This document shows positions 16,418 through 24,032 of a stretch of 42,477 bases of DNA, one piece after another; the stretch's first letter is position 1, and every line of letters begins with the position of its first letter. The notes under the pieces were generated by a model. That model made no database searches, was not told the origin of the DNA, and saw nothing but the letters and a program-made list of their open reading frames with translations. Made by a program: the position numbers and the translations under genes. The stretch comes from Candidatus Poribacteria bacterium (GTDB lineage Bacteria > Poribacteria > WGA-4E > B28-G17): NCBI GenBank assembly GCA_021162805.1, contig JAGGXZ010000183.1:1-42477 (forward strand). Direction: 5' to 3'.

Positions 16418-16809
16418 GACGTTGCCATTAAAACTTCCACCATTGGCATCTCTGGTGATCTTGGATTAGGAATAACCTTCCTTGTGCTCGGATCAACTAT
16501 GAGGTCTAACTGCTCAAGTATTATCTGACCTACAAGAGGTTGAGCACCTTCTGGTTCTGCCAGAACATTGAATTCGCCCGCTCTACCACACATTTCCACA
16601 GTTACAATACCATAAATTGATTTGATTTCCGTTTTGTTGTTCGCATATCTTACTTTCACTTCCCTCATCTTTTTTAAATGAAGTTCATCGATAGCATTTT
16701 GAGGTAAAACAAGCATAGTTGCTCCTGTATCAATAACGGCCTCGGTCTCGATTGCTCTTTCGGGCTCAAAGACATTTATGACCTTTATTTTCTCGACCAC
16801 TTTTCCCAT
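16369..16809 (-). CDS. Retropepsin-like clan AA aspartic protease
   Basis: A 146-residue protein. The active-site motif AVIDTGATMLVLP (about residues 23-35) is the DTGA of retroviral-type aspartic proteases, which act as homodimers. The later GQIILEQLDLIVDP corresponds to the family's hydrophobic ILG/LLE segment. Known relatives are small soluble bacterial proteins of mostly unknown role. The ATG at 16809 has a perfect GGAGG 7 bases upstream (16817-16821), so the longer frame to 16848 is not used. The last roughly 20 residues (MATSPNSGYTTTLRSTQIR) are encoded by the attC element and are probably incidental. Confidence 0.82.
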   Translation of the reverse strand: MGKVVEKIKVINVFEPERAIETEAVIDTGATMLVLPQNAIDELHLKKMREVKVRYANNKTEIKSIYGIVTVEMCGRAGEFNVLAEPEGAQPLVGQIILEQLDLIVDPSTRKVIPNPRSPEMPMVEVLMATSPNSGYTTTLRSTQIR

Positions 16810-16861
16810 TTTAATTCCTCCTACCCATGAATTGTGATCATAAAGCATTTTTTGACCTCTC

Positions 16862-16877
16862 TGCGATGTCGCCTAAC
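16862..16877. repeat. Cassette boundary: R-box upstream of the protease gene
   Basis: On the minus strand GTTAGGC starts at 16877 and continues GACATCGC. The plus strand at 16411 reads GTTAGGCGACGTTGC. The two form an inverted repeat of about 14 bases with two mismatches flanking the protease gene. GTTAGGC is a typical GTTRRRY integron core site. The 57 bases between it and the response regulator stop (16934) contain no attC or attI that I can recognise. Confidence 0.5.
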
Positions 16878-16933
16878 TTTCCGAGAAATGCACGATCTCG
16901 TCCCACCCTGAGCGCTTGGAAACCAGACGATAT

Positions 16934-18322
16934 CTAGCTCAGATCCTCCAATCCGTACTGCTTGATCTTCCGATAGAGCGTCCTGAGGCCGATCTTGAGG
17001 ATATTGGCCGCCTTGGTCTTATTGCCTCCCGTTTCTATCAGCGTTCGCTTTATCGCCTCACGCTCTATATCCTCCATAGACATGCCCACGCGGATGTCGA
17101 TCCTGTCCGATTCATCCTTATCAGCGGGCGTCGATCCCCTGATCTCCTCGGGCAGATCCTTGAGTTCGATCGTATCCGATGTGGCCGTGATGATGACGCT
17201 TTCGATCACATTTCTGAGCTGCCTCACGTTGCCGGGCCAGCTATAGCTTATCAGCTTATCCATAGCCTCGCGGGAGATCTTGATCGGGGACCTGTTGTTC
17301 TGTTTACAGATCTCCTCGATGAAGTGCTGGACCAGGAGCGGGATATCCTCCCGTCTTTCGCGCAGCGGCGGCACCTTGATCGTGAAGACCTTCAGCCTAT
17401 AGTAGAGATCCTCCCTGAACTTCCCCTCCCTTACGGCCTCCTCCAGATCTCGGTTGGTCGATGAGATGATACGCACGTCCACCTGTATGGGTTTGCTGGC
17501 GCCGACCCTCCAGAACTCGCGGGTCTCTATAGCTCTGAGCAGTTTCGCCTGCACCTCCGGGCTCATCTCGCCTATCTCATCCAGCAGCAACGTTCCGCCG
17601 TCGGCGAGCTCGAAATATCCGGTCCGCTGTCTGACGGCTCCCGTGAAAGCGCCCTTTTCGTGGCCGAAGAGCTCGCTTTCGAGCAGATCCTTCGGTATGG
17701 CGGCGCAGTTGACGGCGATAAAGGGTTTGTCCCTGCGGGGGCTGTTCTGATGGATGGCCCTGGCGATGACCTCTTTGCCCGTGCCGGTTTCACCTATGAT
17801 CAGCACGTTCGCCTTTGTCGGGGCGACCCTCCTTATCTGACGGAAGATCTCCTGCATCTGGGGGCTTCTGCCGATGATGTTTTCAAACCTGTATTTGCGC
17901 TCTATCTGTTCCTTAAGGCGGAGGTTTTCAAGCTCCAGCTCCCGCTTCTCGATCGCCCTACTGGCGGTCTGTCTCAGGATATTGATATCAACGGGCTTTT
18001 GAAGGAAGGTGAAAGCTCCGCTCTGCATCGCCTCGACGGCCCCCTCCACGGTTCCATATCCGGTCAGCACGATCACCTCGACATAGGGTATCTCCTCCTT
18101 CGCCTTTTTCAATATCTCCATCCCGTCCAGATCGGGCAGTTTCAGATCGGTAACCACCAGATCGAAGTCCTCAGAATTGATTATCTTAAGTGCCGTTTTA
18201 CCGGATCGCGCCTTGACGATCTCATATCCCTCCCTCTCAAGCGCCTCGGCTATCACCTCCAGATCGGAGGGGTCATCGTCCACTATGAGAATACGTCTTT
18301 GCCTCTCGTCCAATTTGATCAC
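16934..18322 (-). CDS. NtrC-family sigma-54-dependent response regulator
   Basis: A 462-residue protein with three domains. The receiver (1-120) has acidic pocket VDDD, phospho-acceptor Asp59 (VTDLKLPD) and Lys109. The AAA+ domain (about 147-380) has Walker A GETGTGKE (177-184), the sigma-54-contacting GAFTGA (224-229) and Walker B LLLDEIGEM. A C-terminal Fis-type helix-turn-helix (NKTKAANILKIGLRTLYRKI, about 430-450) binds DNA. Known role: ATP-driven opening of sigma-54 promoters after phosphorylation. GTG start overlaps the kinase stop by 4 bases (GTGA), so kinase and regulator are a coupled pair. A TTG three codons later, behind GAGGTGATC, is an alternative start. Confidence 0.95.
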   Translation of the reverse strand: MIKLDERQRRILIVDDDPSDLEVIAEALEREGYEIVKARSGKTALKIINSEDFDLVVTDLKLPDLDGMEILKKAKEEIPYVEVIVLTGYGTVEGAVEAMQSGAFTFLQKPVDINILRQTASRAIEKRELELENLRLKEQIERKYRFENIIGRSPQMQEIFRQIRRVAPTKANVLIIGETGTGKEVIARAIHQNSPRRDKPFIAVNCAAIPKDLLESELFGHEKGAFTGAVRQRTGYFELADGGTLLLDEIGEMSPEVQAKLLRAIETREFWRVGASKPIQVDVRIISSTNRDLEEAVREGKFREDLYYRLKVFTIKVPPLRERREDIPLLVQHFIEEICKQNNRSPIKISREAMDKLISYSWPGNVRQLRNVIESVIITATSDTIELKDLPEEIRGSTPADKDESDRIDIRVGMSMEDIEREAIKRTLIETGGNKTKAANILKIGLRTLYRKIKQYGLEDLS

Positions 18323-19095
18323 CTCACGGGGAAAAGCAAGGAGGCTGTCGTGCCCTTTCCCTCTTCGCTTTTCACCCTAACCTGGCCCGAATGGTTATCC
18401 ATGATCTGCTTGACCATGGATAATCCCAGTCCTGTCCCTTCGCCCTTGGTCGAGTAGAAAGGCTCGAATATCCTGTCGATCATCTCGGGCGGAATGCCGG
18501 CTCCGGTGTCCGATACATCTATCCTGACGAATCTGCCGTCCGGTTTGACCGAGACGGTCATCCTACCTCCCTTCGGCATGGCATCGTGCGCGTTGAGTAT
18601 GAGGTTAAGCAATGCCTGTTTAACCTGCGCCGCATCGGCCATCACCAGTGGAACGGGCTCCATCTTTCTCATCACCTCCACGCCCAGCCTTCGGGATTCC
18701 GGCTCTATGAAGTCCAAAACCTCGTCGACGAGGGACCTCATATCGGTGGGGGCGAGCTTTGGATCGGGCAGACGCATGTATCTGAGGAAATCGTTGAGTA
18801 TCCTGTTTAACCTCTGTACCTCCCCTCTGATCCTCTCGATCCTGTCCAGGTACTCCCCCGCATCCTTCAGCCGCTCGTCGGAAGCTATATCCTCCTGTAG
18901 GAGCTGAAGGTGGGCGTTAAGGCTGTTGAGGGGATTTCTTATCTCATGTGCCAATCCTCTTATCAGCATCTTAACCCTTCCGCGCGTCTCGATCCTCAGC
19001 CTGCCCCGGCGCCGAAGGAGGAACAGGAGGACGGAAATAGCCGCCGTTACGGTGAGGAGTTCGGAGATAAACCATAGCTTCCACAAGGCTATCAT
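18319..19095 (-). CDS. Membrane histidine kinase without a sensor domain
   Basis: A short 258-residue kinase. One transmembrane segment (about 9-28) is followed directly by a basic linker, the DHp helix with His50 in GLAHEIRNPLNSL, and the ATPase domain: N box NLILNAHDAM, G1 DTGAGIPPEM, F box FEPFYSTK and G2 GTGLGLSMV. There is no periplasmic loop or PAS/HAMP/GAF domain, so the signal must come from a partner. The ATG overlaps the stop of the SPOR-domain gene by 4 bases (ATGA), making that protein the obvious candidate. Its cognate regulator is the next gene. Confidence 0.93.
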   Translation of the reverse strand: MIALWKLWFISELLTVTAAISVLLFLLRRRGRLRIETRGRVKMLIRGLAHEIRNPLNSLNAHLQLLQEDIASDERLKDAGEYLDRIERIRGEVQRLNRILNDFLRYMRLPDPKLAPTDMRSLVDEVLDFIEPESRRLGVEVMRKMEPVPLVMADAAQVKQALLNLILNAHDAMPKGGRMTVSVKPDGRFVRIDVSDTGAGIPPEMIDRIFEPFYSTKGEGTGLGLSMVKQIMDNHSGQVRVKSEEGKGTTASLLFPVR

Positions 19096-19778
19096 CTGCC
19101 TTTTTGGGGTATGAAGACGGGAAATCTGGGCCTATTCGTCTCGGCCGCATAACAATCCAGCCCGTTGCGGTTTAACTCCAGCGCTTTCGCTCGGGCTTCA
19201 TCGATGGTGTTAAACCCGCCCATTATGACCATCCATTTATCGCCGATCGATCTCAGTTTGACCGAATACCCCATCCTGTTGAGCCGGGACGCGTATCGTC
19301 TGGCGTTATCCTCGATCTTGAAAGCTCCGAAGCTGATGATATATCTCCCCTCCGGTCTATCCGATCGTTTTTCAACTGAAATGGGTTTAGACGGTATCGT
19401 CGGCTTTATCGTCTTTTCAGGTGCTGCCACCTTATGGGAAGGTAATGGACGGAACCTCCACATCGCTCCGACGAACATCCCCGTTGCTAGGGCTATGGCG
19501 AGGAAGCTTCCACCGATAACCAGCCATTTCCATCTATCCCCGGCGAGGAGATACTCGAAGGAGAGCAGATCGGCTGCGTCGAGCATTCCAAGCACCCATA
19601 TTATCGGGAATCCCAGGATACCTAACTCATACAGAGTGGGTTGTCTGCTTGAGATAAGCAGTATGGAGGTCATCTCTAAAAGGGCCAGTGAACCGCCCTT
19701 GGAATATTCCCTTTTGTAGATCTGTCCTAACCCGCTGAGCAGAAAGGACAACAACACAGGGACGATCTTCCGATTCAT
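19092..19778 (-). CDS. Membrane protein with C-terminal SPOR domain
   Basis: A 228-residue protein. The N-terminal half has several hydrophobic segments (about 5-20, 32-45, 51-68, 84-105) starting with PVLLSFLLSGLGQIYKREYSKG, which resembles the small TM2/DUF5683-type region. A proline-rich linker (about 115-140) follows. The C-terminal 80 residues are a SPOR repeat: RYIISFGAFKIEDNARRYASRL and WMVIMGGFNTIDEARAKALEL (both given here in part: RYIISFGAFKIEDNARR, MVIMGGFNTIDEARAKALEL). SPOR domains bind glycan strands of peptidoglycan stripped of stem peptides, typically at division sites. It is 6 bases after secF and coupled to the kinase gene by ATGA. Inference: a cell-wall-sensing input for the two-component pair. 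Confidence 0.85.
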   Translation of the reverse strand: MNRKIVPVLLSFLLSGLGQIYKREYSKGGSLALLEMTSILLISSRQPTLYELGILGFPIIWVLGMLDAADLLSFEYLLAGDRWKWLVIGGSFLAIALATGMFVGAMWRFRPLPSHKVAAPEKTIKPTIPSKPISVEKRSDRPEGRYIISFGAFKIEDNARRYASRLNRMGYSVKLRSIGDKWMVIMGGFNTIDEARAKALELNRNGLDCYAAETNRPRFPVFIPQKGR

Positions 19779-19784
19779 CGGGGA

Positions 19785-20675
19785 TTACGCCTTCTTTTTC
19801 TGTGATCTCATATACCATCTGTATACGATCGGACTTGCGATGAATATGGAGGAGTAGGTTCCGACCACCACACCGATGGTAAGAGCTATGGCGAAGATAC
19901 GCACCTCGCCCGGACCTGCGAGAATCAGCAGACTGATGGTGGCCATCAGCGTTGTCAGAGAGGTTATGATCGTTCGGCTGAGCGTTTGATTGATACCGCG
20001 ATTGATTATATCGGCATACCTCCATCCTTTAAGCAATCGGAGGTTCTCACGTATCCGGTCGAAGACGACTATTGTGTCGTTGAGCGAGTATCCGATGATG
20101 GTCAGAAATGCCGCCAAGGTGGGCAGGTTTACCTCCCAGCCGAAGATGGAGAAGAAGCCGAGTGTAATCGTCACATCATGCACCAACGCCAGGATGGCTC
20201 CCACGGCGAACTTCAGCTCAAACCGCCATGCGATATATCCCAATAGAAAGAGGAGCGAGAAGAAGATCGAAAGCAGGGCGGCCTTTCTGAGGTCCTTGCC
20301 TATATTCGGCCCGACCTCGGATATGGAGACGTCCTGCACCTTGAAGCTCTCATCGCTCTGAAAGGCAGCCTTGACCGTTCTGCCGATGTTGGCCGATTTC
20401 CCCTCATGCCTTATGGATATCAGATAGGTGTTCTTCCCTGCGTCGGTCACGATCGCCTTATAGCCGAGCTGAGAGAGCTTCGCTTTAACCTGATCGATGG
20501 TGACGGGGTTTGCAAACCTGATCTCTATCTGGGCGCCCCCCCTGAAATCTATGCCGAGGTTAAGCCCATTTATCACGAGGAAGACCAGACCTATCAGGAT
20601 CAAGCTTCCGGAGATGGCGAATGCTATCCGGCGTTTGGCTATGAAATCTATGTTGACATTAGTTAGCAGTTCCAC
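19785..20675 (-). CDS. secF: Protein translocase subunit SecF
   Basis: A 296-residue protein with the SecF layout: an N-terminal membrane helix (about 16-35), a periplasmic domain containing NGLNLGIDFRGGAQIEIRF, and five further helices from about residue 130. The motif GYSLNDTIVVFDRIREN (in part: LNDTIVVFDRIRENLR) in the fourth to fifth helix region is conserved in SecF. Known role: with SecD it pulls preproteins out of SecYEG using the proton-motive force. GTG start at 20675, preceded by AGGAGAGG; secD ends 15 bases upstream. Confidence 0.96.
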   Translation of the reverse strand: MELLTNVNIDFIAKRRIAFAISGSLILIGLVFLVINGLNLGIDFRGGAQIEIRFANPVTIDQVKAKLSQLGYKAIVTDAGKNTYLISIRHEGKSANIGRTVKAAFQSDESFKVQDVSISEVGPNIGKDLRKAALLSIFFSLLFLLGYIAWRFELKFAVGAILALVHDVTITLGFFSIFGWEVNLPTLAAFLTIIGYSLNDTIVVFDRIRENLRLLKGWRYADIINRGINQTLSRTIITSLTTLMATISLLILAGPGEVRIFAIALTIGVVVGTYSSIFIASPIVYRWYMRSQKKKA

Positions 20676-20690
20676 CTTTCCTCTCCTTCC

Positions 20691-22610
20691 TCAGATGCTT
20701 AATCTTTTAACCGTTCGACCGTGATAGATGATGTTGTAAACCTCCCTCGTCACGAACAGGGCGGTGAACATGCTCGCCAGGATTCCCAGGCTCAAGGTGA
20801 CGGCGAATCCCTTGACCGGCCCCGTCCCGAACTGATAGAGCACGAGGGCGGTCAACAGCGTGGTGATATTGGCGTCGAGAATCGTCCACAGCGTCCTTTT
20901 ATATCCGCTATCCACAGCTGATCGGATCGTCTTACCCGATCTTATCTCCTCCCTGATCCTCTCGAATATGAGCACGTTGGCATCCACCGCCATGCCTACC
21001 GTTAACACCAACCCGGCCAGTCCCGGCAACGTCAGAGTTGCCCCCAACCCCGCGAGAGCAGCTATAAGGATCACCATGTCCATCATAAGGGCGATAACCG
21101 CTATAACGCCGGAGACCCTGTAGTAGAAGATCATGAAAACTACCACCATCCCCATTCCGATCAAAGCTGCTTTGATGCCCCTGCTGATCGATTCCCTGCC
21201 CAGCGTCGGCCCGACGGTCCTCTCCTCACCTACCTTGACGCCAACGGGGAAGGCGCCCGCTCTGAGGATCCTGGCCAGGTCGGTCGCCTCCTGAGCGGTG
21301 AAATTCCCCTCTATCTGAGCGTTTCCGGAGATCTTCTCCCTGATTCTAGGGGCCGATTGAACCTTCCCGTCGAGGAGTATCGCCAGATGTTTGCCCACGT
21401 TGTCGCCGGTTATCTCGGCGAACCTCCTCGATCCTGCCGAATCAAAGGAGAGCGTAACGACATATCCGAAGCCCCGCTGTCTTACACCAGCCGATCTTAT
21501 CCTCTCGCCGGTGAGCAACGTTTCCTTCTTCAGAACATACCAATCCCCTTCGGGGCTGTATCTTATCTCGGTGCCGTCGGGGATATTCTCAGGAGGGGGT
21601 GTATTGGCGTCTCCCATCCAGGGAGATCCGTTTCTGTCGGCCACCAGCTTGAACTCCAGCCTGCCCATCCGTTTGACGACGTTGAGCGCCTGGGATGAAT
21701 CCTTAGCCCCTGGAAGCTGGACGATTATCCTGGGCTGATTCGGCACCTTTCTGATCGAGGGCTCGGCGACTCCGAAGGCGTCGATCCTGTTCCTCAGGAC
21801 GTCCAGAACCCTATCGATGGCATCCTCACTATACTTCTTCAGCCCGTCCTGGCTCAATTTGACCAGGTACTTCACCTCGTTCTGCCCCTCGGATATCCTC
21901 CGAGGCGGGGCGAAGAACCTCTGCTCACCCAAGATCTTCTCCGCCTGTTTCAGATACTCCGTCCTTTCGGACGGACTTGAGCCGGGCGGTATCCTGATGT
22001 TGACCAGGAGAGCGTTCTGATCCTCACGAACCTCTATGGAGCTGGCCAATATCCTCTCGGAACGAAGCCGTTCCCTCAGTGCAAGGCTTCTCTCCTGAAG
22101 CAACGCCTTCTTTGACTCCTTCATATCGAGTTCTAACACGAGGTAAACCCCGCCCTTGAGATCCAACCCCAGGTTTAACCTCTTATCCGGTATGAGGGGT
22201 CTCAGGGATAGGGGGATCTTGCCGTAAAGCTGGAGCTTGGGCAGTATCCCCTCCATCTCCTTCTTCCCCTTACCCTTCACCCTGACGAACACCTCCCTCT
22301 TGGCCGTGGTCGAAAAGGAGATCTGGCTTTCAGGTATTCCAAGGGATTCGAGCCTGCTTTTGAGGATCGTCTGGATCTTATCCACAGCCTCGTATAGATC
22401 GACGCCCGCGGGAAGCTTCGCCTTTGAGAGGTCGAACCTTATGGCGCCGTCATCGGTGACCGTCGGCGGGGGGATCTCCCTCTGCATCCAGACCTCCAGG
22501 TACCCGTAGAGCGGGCCGTAGGTGCTGGATGGCGTTGGCAGGATATAGAGGATGGAGAAGATAAGGATGAGGATTATCAGGCTCACCTTCCACCAGTTTA
22601 TCTTAAACAT
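20691..22610 (-). CDS. secD: Protein translocase subunit SecD
   Basis: A 639-residue protein of normal length for the long SecD form. It has an N-terminal membrane helix, a large periplasmic P1 region containing LNLGLDLKGGVYLVLELDM and the YGKIPLSLRP segment, and a C-terminal six-helix RND-like unit with VGMAVDANVLIFERIREE, the conserved motif with the functional Asp. The first in-frame start is a TTG at 22616, but the ATG at 22610 has AGGAG 7 bases upstream and is preferred. It overlaps the preceding PHP gene by 8 bases. SecD and SecF are separate proteins here. Confidence 0.96.
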   Translation of the reverse strand: MFKINWWKVSLIILILIFSILYILPTPSSTYGPLYGYLEVWMQREIPPPTVTDDGAIRFDLSKAKLPAGVDLYEAVDKIQTILKSRLESLGIPESQISFSTTAKREVFVRVKGKGKKEMEGILPKLQLYGKIPLSLRPLIPDKRLNLGLDLKGGVYLVLELDMKESKKALLQERSLALRERLRSERILASSIEVREDQNALLVNIRIPPGSSPSERTEYLKQAEKILGEQRFFAPPRRISEGQNEVKYLVKLSQDGLKKYSEDAIDRVLDVLRNRIDAFGVAEPSIRKVPNQPRIIVQLPGAKDSSQALNVVKRMGRLEFKLVADRNGSPWMGDANTPPPENIPDGTEIRYSPEGDWYVLKKETLLTGERIRSAGVRQRGFGYVVTLSFDSAGSRRFAEITGDNVGKHLAILLDGKVQSAPRIREKISGNAQIEGNFTAQEATDLARILRAGAFPVGVKVGEERTVGPTLGRESISRGIKAALIGMGMVVVFMIFYYRVSGVIAVIALMMDMVILIAALAGLGATLTLPGLAGLVLTVGMAVDANVLIFERIREEIRSGKTIRSAVDSGYKRTLWTILDANITTLLTALVLYQFGTGPVKGFAVTLSLGILASMFTALFVTREVYNIIYHGRTVKRLSI

Positions 22611-23286
22611 CCGCAAACTCCTCCCGAAATTTCGTTTTTCCCATCAACCTCATAGCTAAATTAAAGGCATCCTTGAATACCGATTCCACCTCCTCCTCCG
22701 AGAGACCGGCGGCGATACCGACCTTACGGGCGAAGTCAAGGGTTATCAGATCGGAGGGGGAATGCGAATCGGTATTTATCAGAAGCTTAGCGCCGTAGAG
22801 CCGGGCGAGCTTCGCCACATGACCGTTTGCAAGCGAATGGCCCTTACGCGAGGATATCTCCAGATAAACCCCCTTCTCAGCAGCAAGCTTCACGTCATCC
22901 GGTTCGATCAGCCCCGGATGGGCCAAAATGTCCACGCCCGCCTCTATCGCTGCTCTATTGGTACCCTTGGCTACCGGTTCAACCAATGTCTCACCATGAG
23001 CCACCACCAACTGGGCTCCCGTTCTCCTGATGTCCTCCACAAGGGAGGGGATCAGGGGAGGTGGCACATGTGTGATCTCAGCGCCGACCAAAACCCTGAC
23101 CGATGTGACCGTATTGAGCTCAGCTGCACACCTTAACAAGCGGGGAATCACGAAGTCGAAGTTGGATCGATCGACATGATCCGTCAGAGCTATGAACCTA
23201 TATCCTTTCTCCTCAGCCCTTCTGACCAATTCCGAGGGCAGGAGTTCTCCATCGCTGAATATGGTATGAGTATGGAAGTCTATCAT
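22603..23286 (-). CDS. PHP-domain phosphoesterase, histidinol-phosphatase-like
   Basis: About 227 residues. Metal-binding motifs are in order: MIDFHTHTIFSDGELLPSEL at the N-terminus, ALTDHVD, GAEITHVPP, VAHGE, ILAHPG, LEISSRKGH and NTDSHSPSD. This resembles the YcdX/PHP hydrolase branch, which hydrolyses small phosphate esters; the substrate is unknown. A GTG at 23298 would add MSVR, but the family N-terminus fits the ATG at 23286. It overlaps secD by 8 bases and is the first gene of the secDF-SPOR-kinase-regulator operon. Its reason for being there is unclear. Confidence 0.88.
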   Translation of the reverse strand: MIDFHTHTIFSDGELLPSELVRRAEEKGYRFIALTDHVDRSNFDFVIPRLLRCAAELNTVTSVRVLVGAEITHVPPPLIPSLVEDIRRTGAQLVVAHGETLVEPVAKGTNRAAIEAGVDILAHPGLIEPDDVKLAAEKGVYLEISSRKGHSLANGHVAKLARLYGAKLLINTDSHSPSDLITLDFARKVGIAAGLSEEEVESVFKDAFNLAMRLMGKTKFREEFADV

Positions 23287-23330
23287 ACGAACACTCACAG
23301 AGGGGATGGGACGATGAATAAAAAGAAAAA

Positions 23331-23404
23331 CGCGCCCGGAGGGACTCGAACCCCCGACCCAGAGTTTAGGAAACTCTTGCTCTATCCTGCTGAGCTACGG
23401 GCGC
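23331..23404 (-). tRNA. tRNA-Arg, anticodon CCU
   Basis: On the minus strand a 74-nt cloverleaf folds fully: acceptor GCGCCCG pairs with CGGGCGC, D arm begins TAGCTCAGC, anticodon stem AGAGT/ACTCT encloses the loop TTCCTAA with anticodon CCT at 23368-23370, and the T arm has GGGTTCGAGTCCC. The CCA end is not encoded. It reads the rare arginine codon AGG, although AGG/AGA are common in this genome's proteins. Confidence 0.97.
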
Positions 23405-23445
23405 ATATGCCGAAATAAACCTGTTTTAGTATATCATAAACCCTC

Positions 23446-23961
23446 CTAAAATGCAATCAGGGAGTAAACCTCATATCCCCTCAGCTTCTCCCTACCCCTC
23501 AGATCGGTCAGCTCCGCGAGGAAGGTTATCCCTACCACCTCTCCGCCGAGCTTCTCGACCAGTTGTGCGGTGGCCAAAGCCGTTCCACCTGTCGCTAGCA
23601 CATCGTCGCAGATCAGCACCTTGCTGCCCCGCGGAAAGGCGTCCTGATGGATCGTCAGCACGTTCGATCCATACTCCAGATCGTAGGAGACCTCATAGGT
23701 TTTATAGGGAAGCTTGCCCTTCTTTCTGATCGGCACGAACCCGGCGTTCATCATATATGCCATCGCGCCGCCGAAGATGAACCCCCTGGCATCGACCGAG
23801 GCGATATACTGAACGCCCCTGTCCTTGAAGGGAGCAGCCATGGCCTGAATCGCCTCCCTGAAGACCTCGGGATCGCTGAGAAGCGGGGTTATATCCTTGA
23901 ACTGTATCCCGGGCTTTGGGAAATCGGGTATGTTCCTTATGTATTTAGAGAAATCCCTCAT
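23446..23961 (-). CDS. apt: Adenine phosphoribosyltransferase
   Basis: A 171-residue protein, the usual Apt length. The PRPP-binding loop VLICDDVLATGGTA is diagnostic; the N-terminal IPDFPKPGIQFKDITPLL and the VDARGFIFGGA substrate-binding segment are typical of Apt. Known role: salvages adenine to AMP using PRPP in the cytoplasm. ATG start with AGGAGGAG 5 bases before it. It stands apart from its neighbours, 70 bases upstream of the next gene on this strand and 40 bases before the tRNA. Confidence 0.96.
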   Translation of the reverse strand: MRDFSKYIRNIPDFPKPGIQFKDITPLLSDPEVFREAIQAMAAPFKDRGVQYIASVDARGFIFGGAMAYMMNAGFVPIRKKGKLPYKTYEVSYDLEYGSNVLTIHQDAFPRGSKVLICDDVLATGGTALATAQLVEKLGGEVVGITFLAELTDLRGREKLRGYEVYSLIAF

Positions 23962-24032
23962 CTATCTCCTCCTTGGTCTATTTCGTCGAGGAAATCGCAG
24001 CGCTTCCCCTCCTCTGACGTCACTTGAGGGCC

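Noticed and set aside
20691-22610. Apparent extra domain between the first helix and the DLKGG motif of SecD
   Set aside because: The DLKGG motif lies at about residue 150, close to its place in long SecD proteins such as that of E. coli, so there is no insertion.
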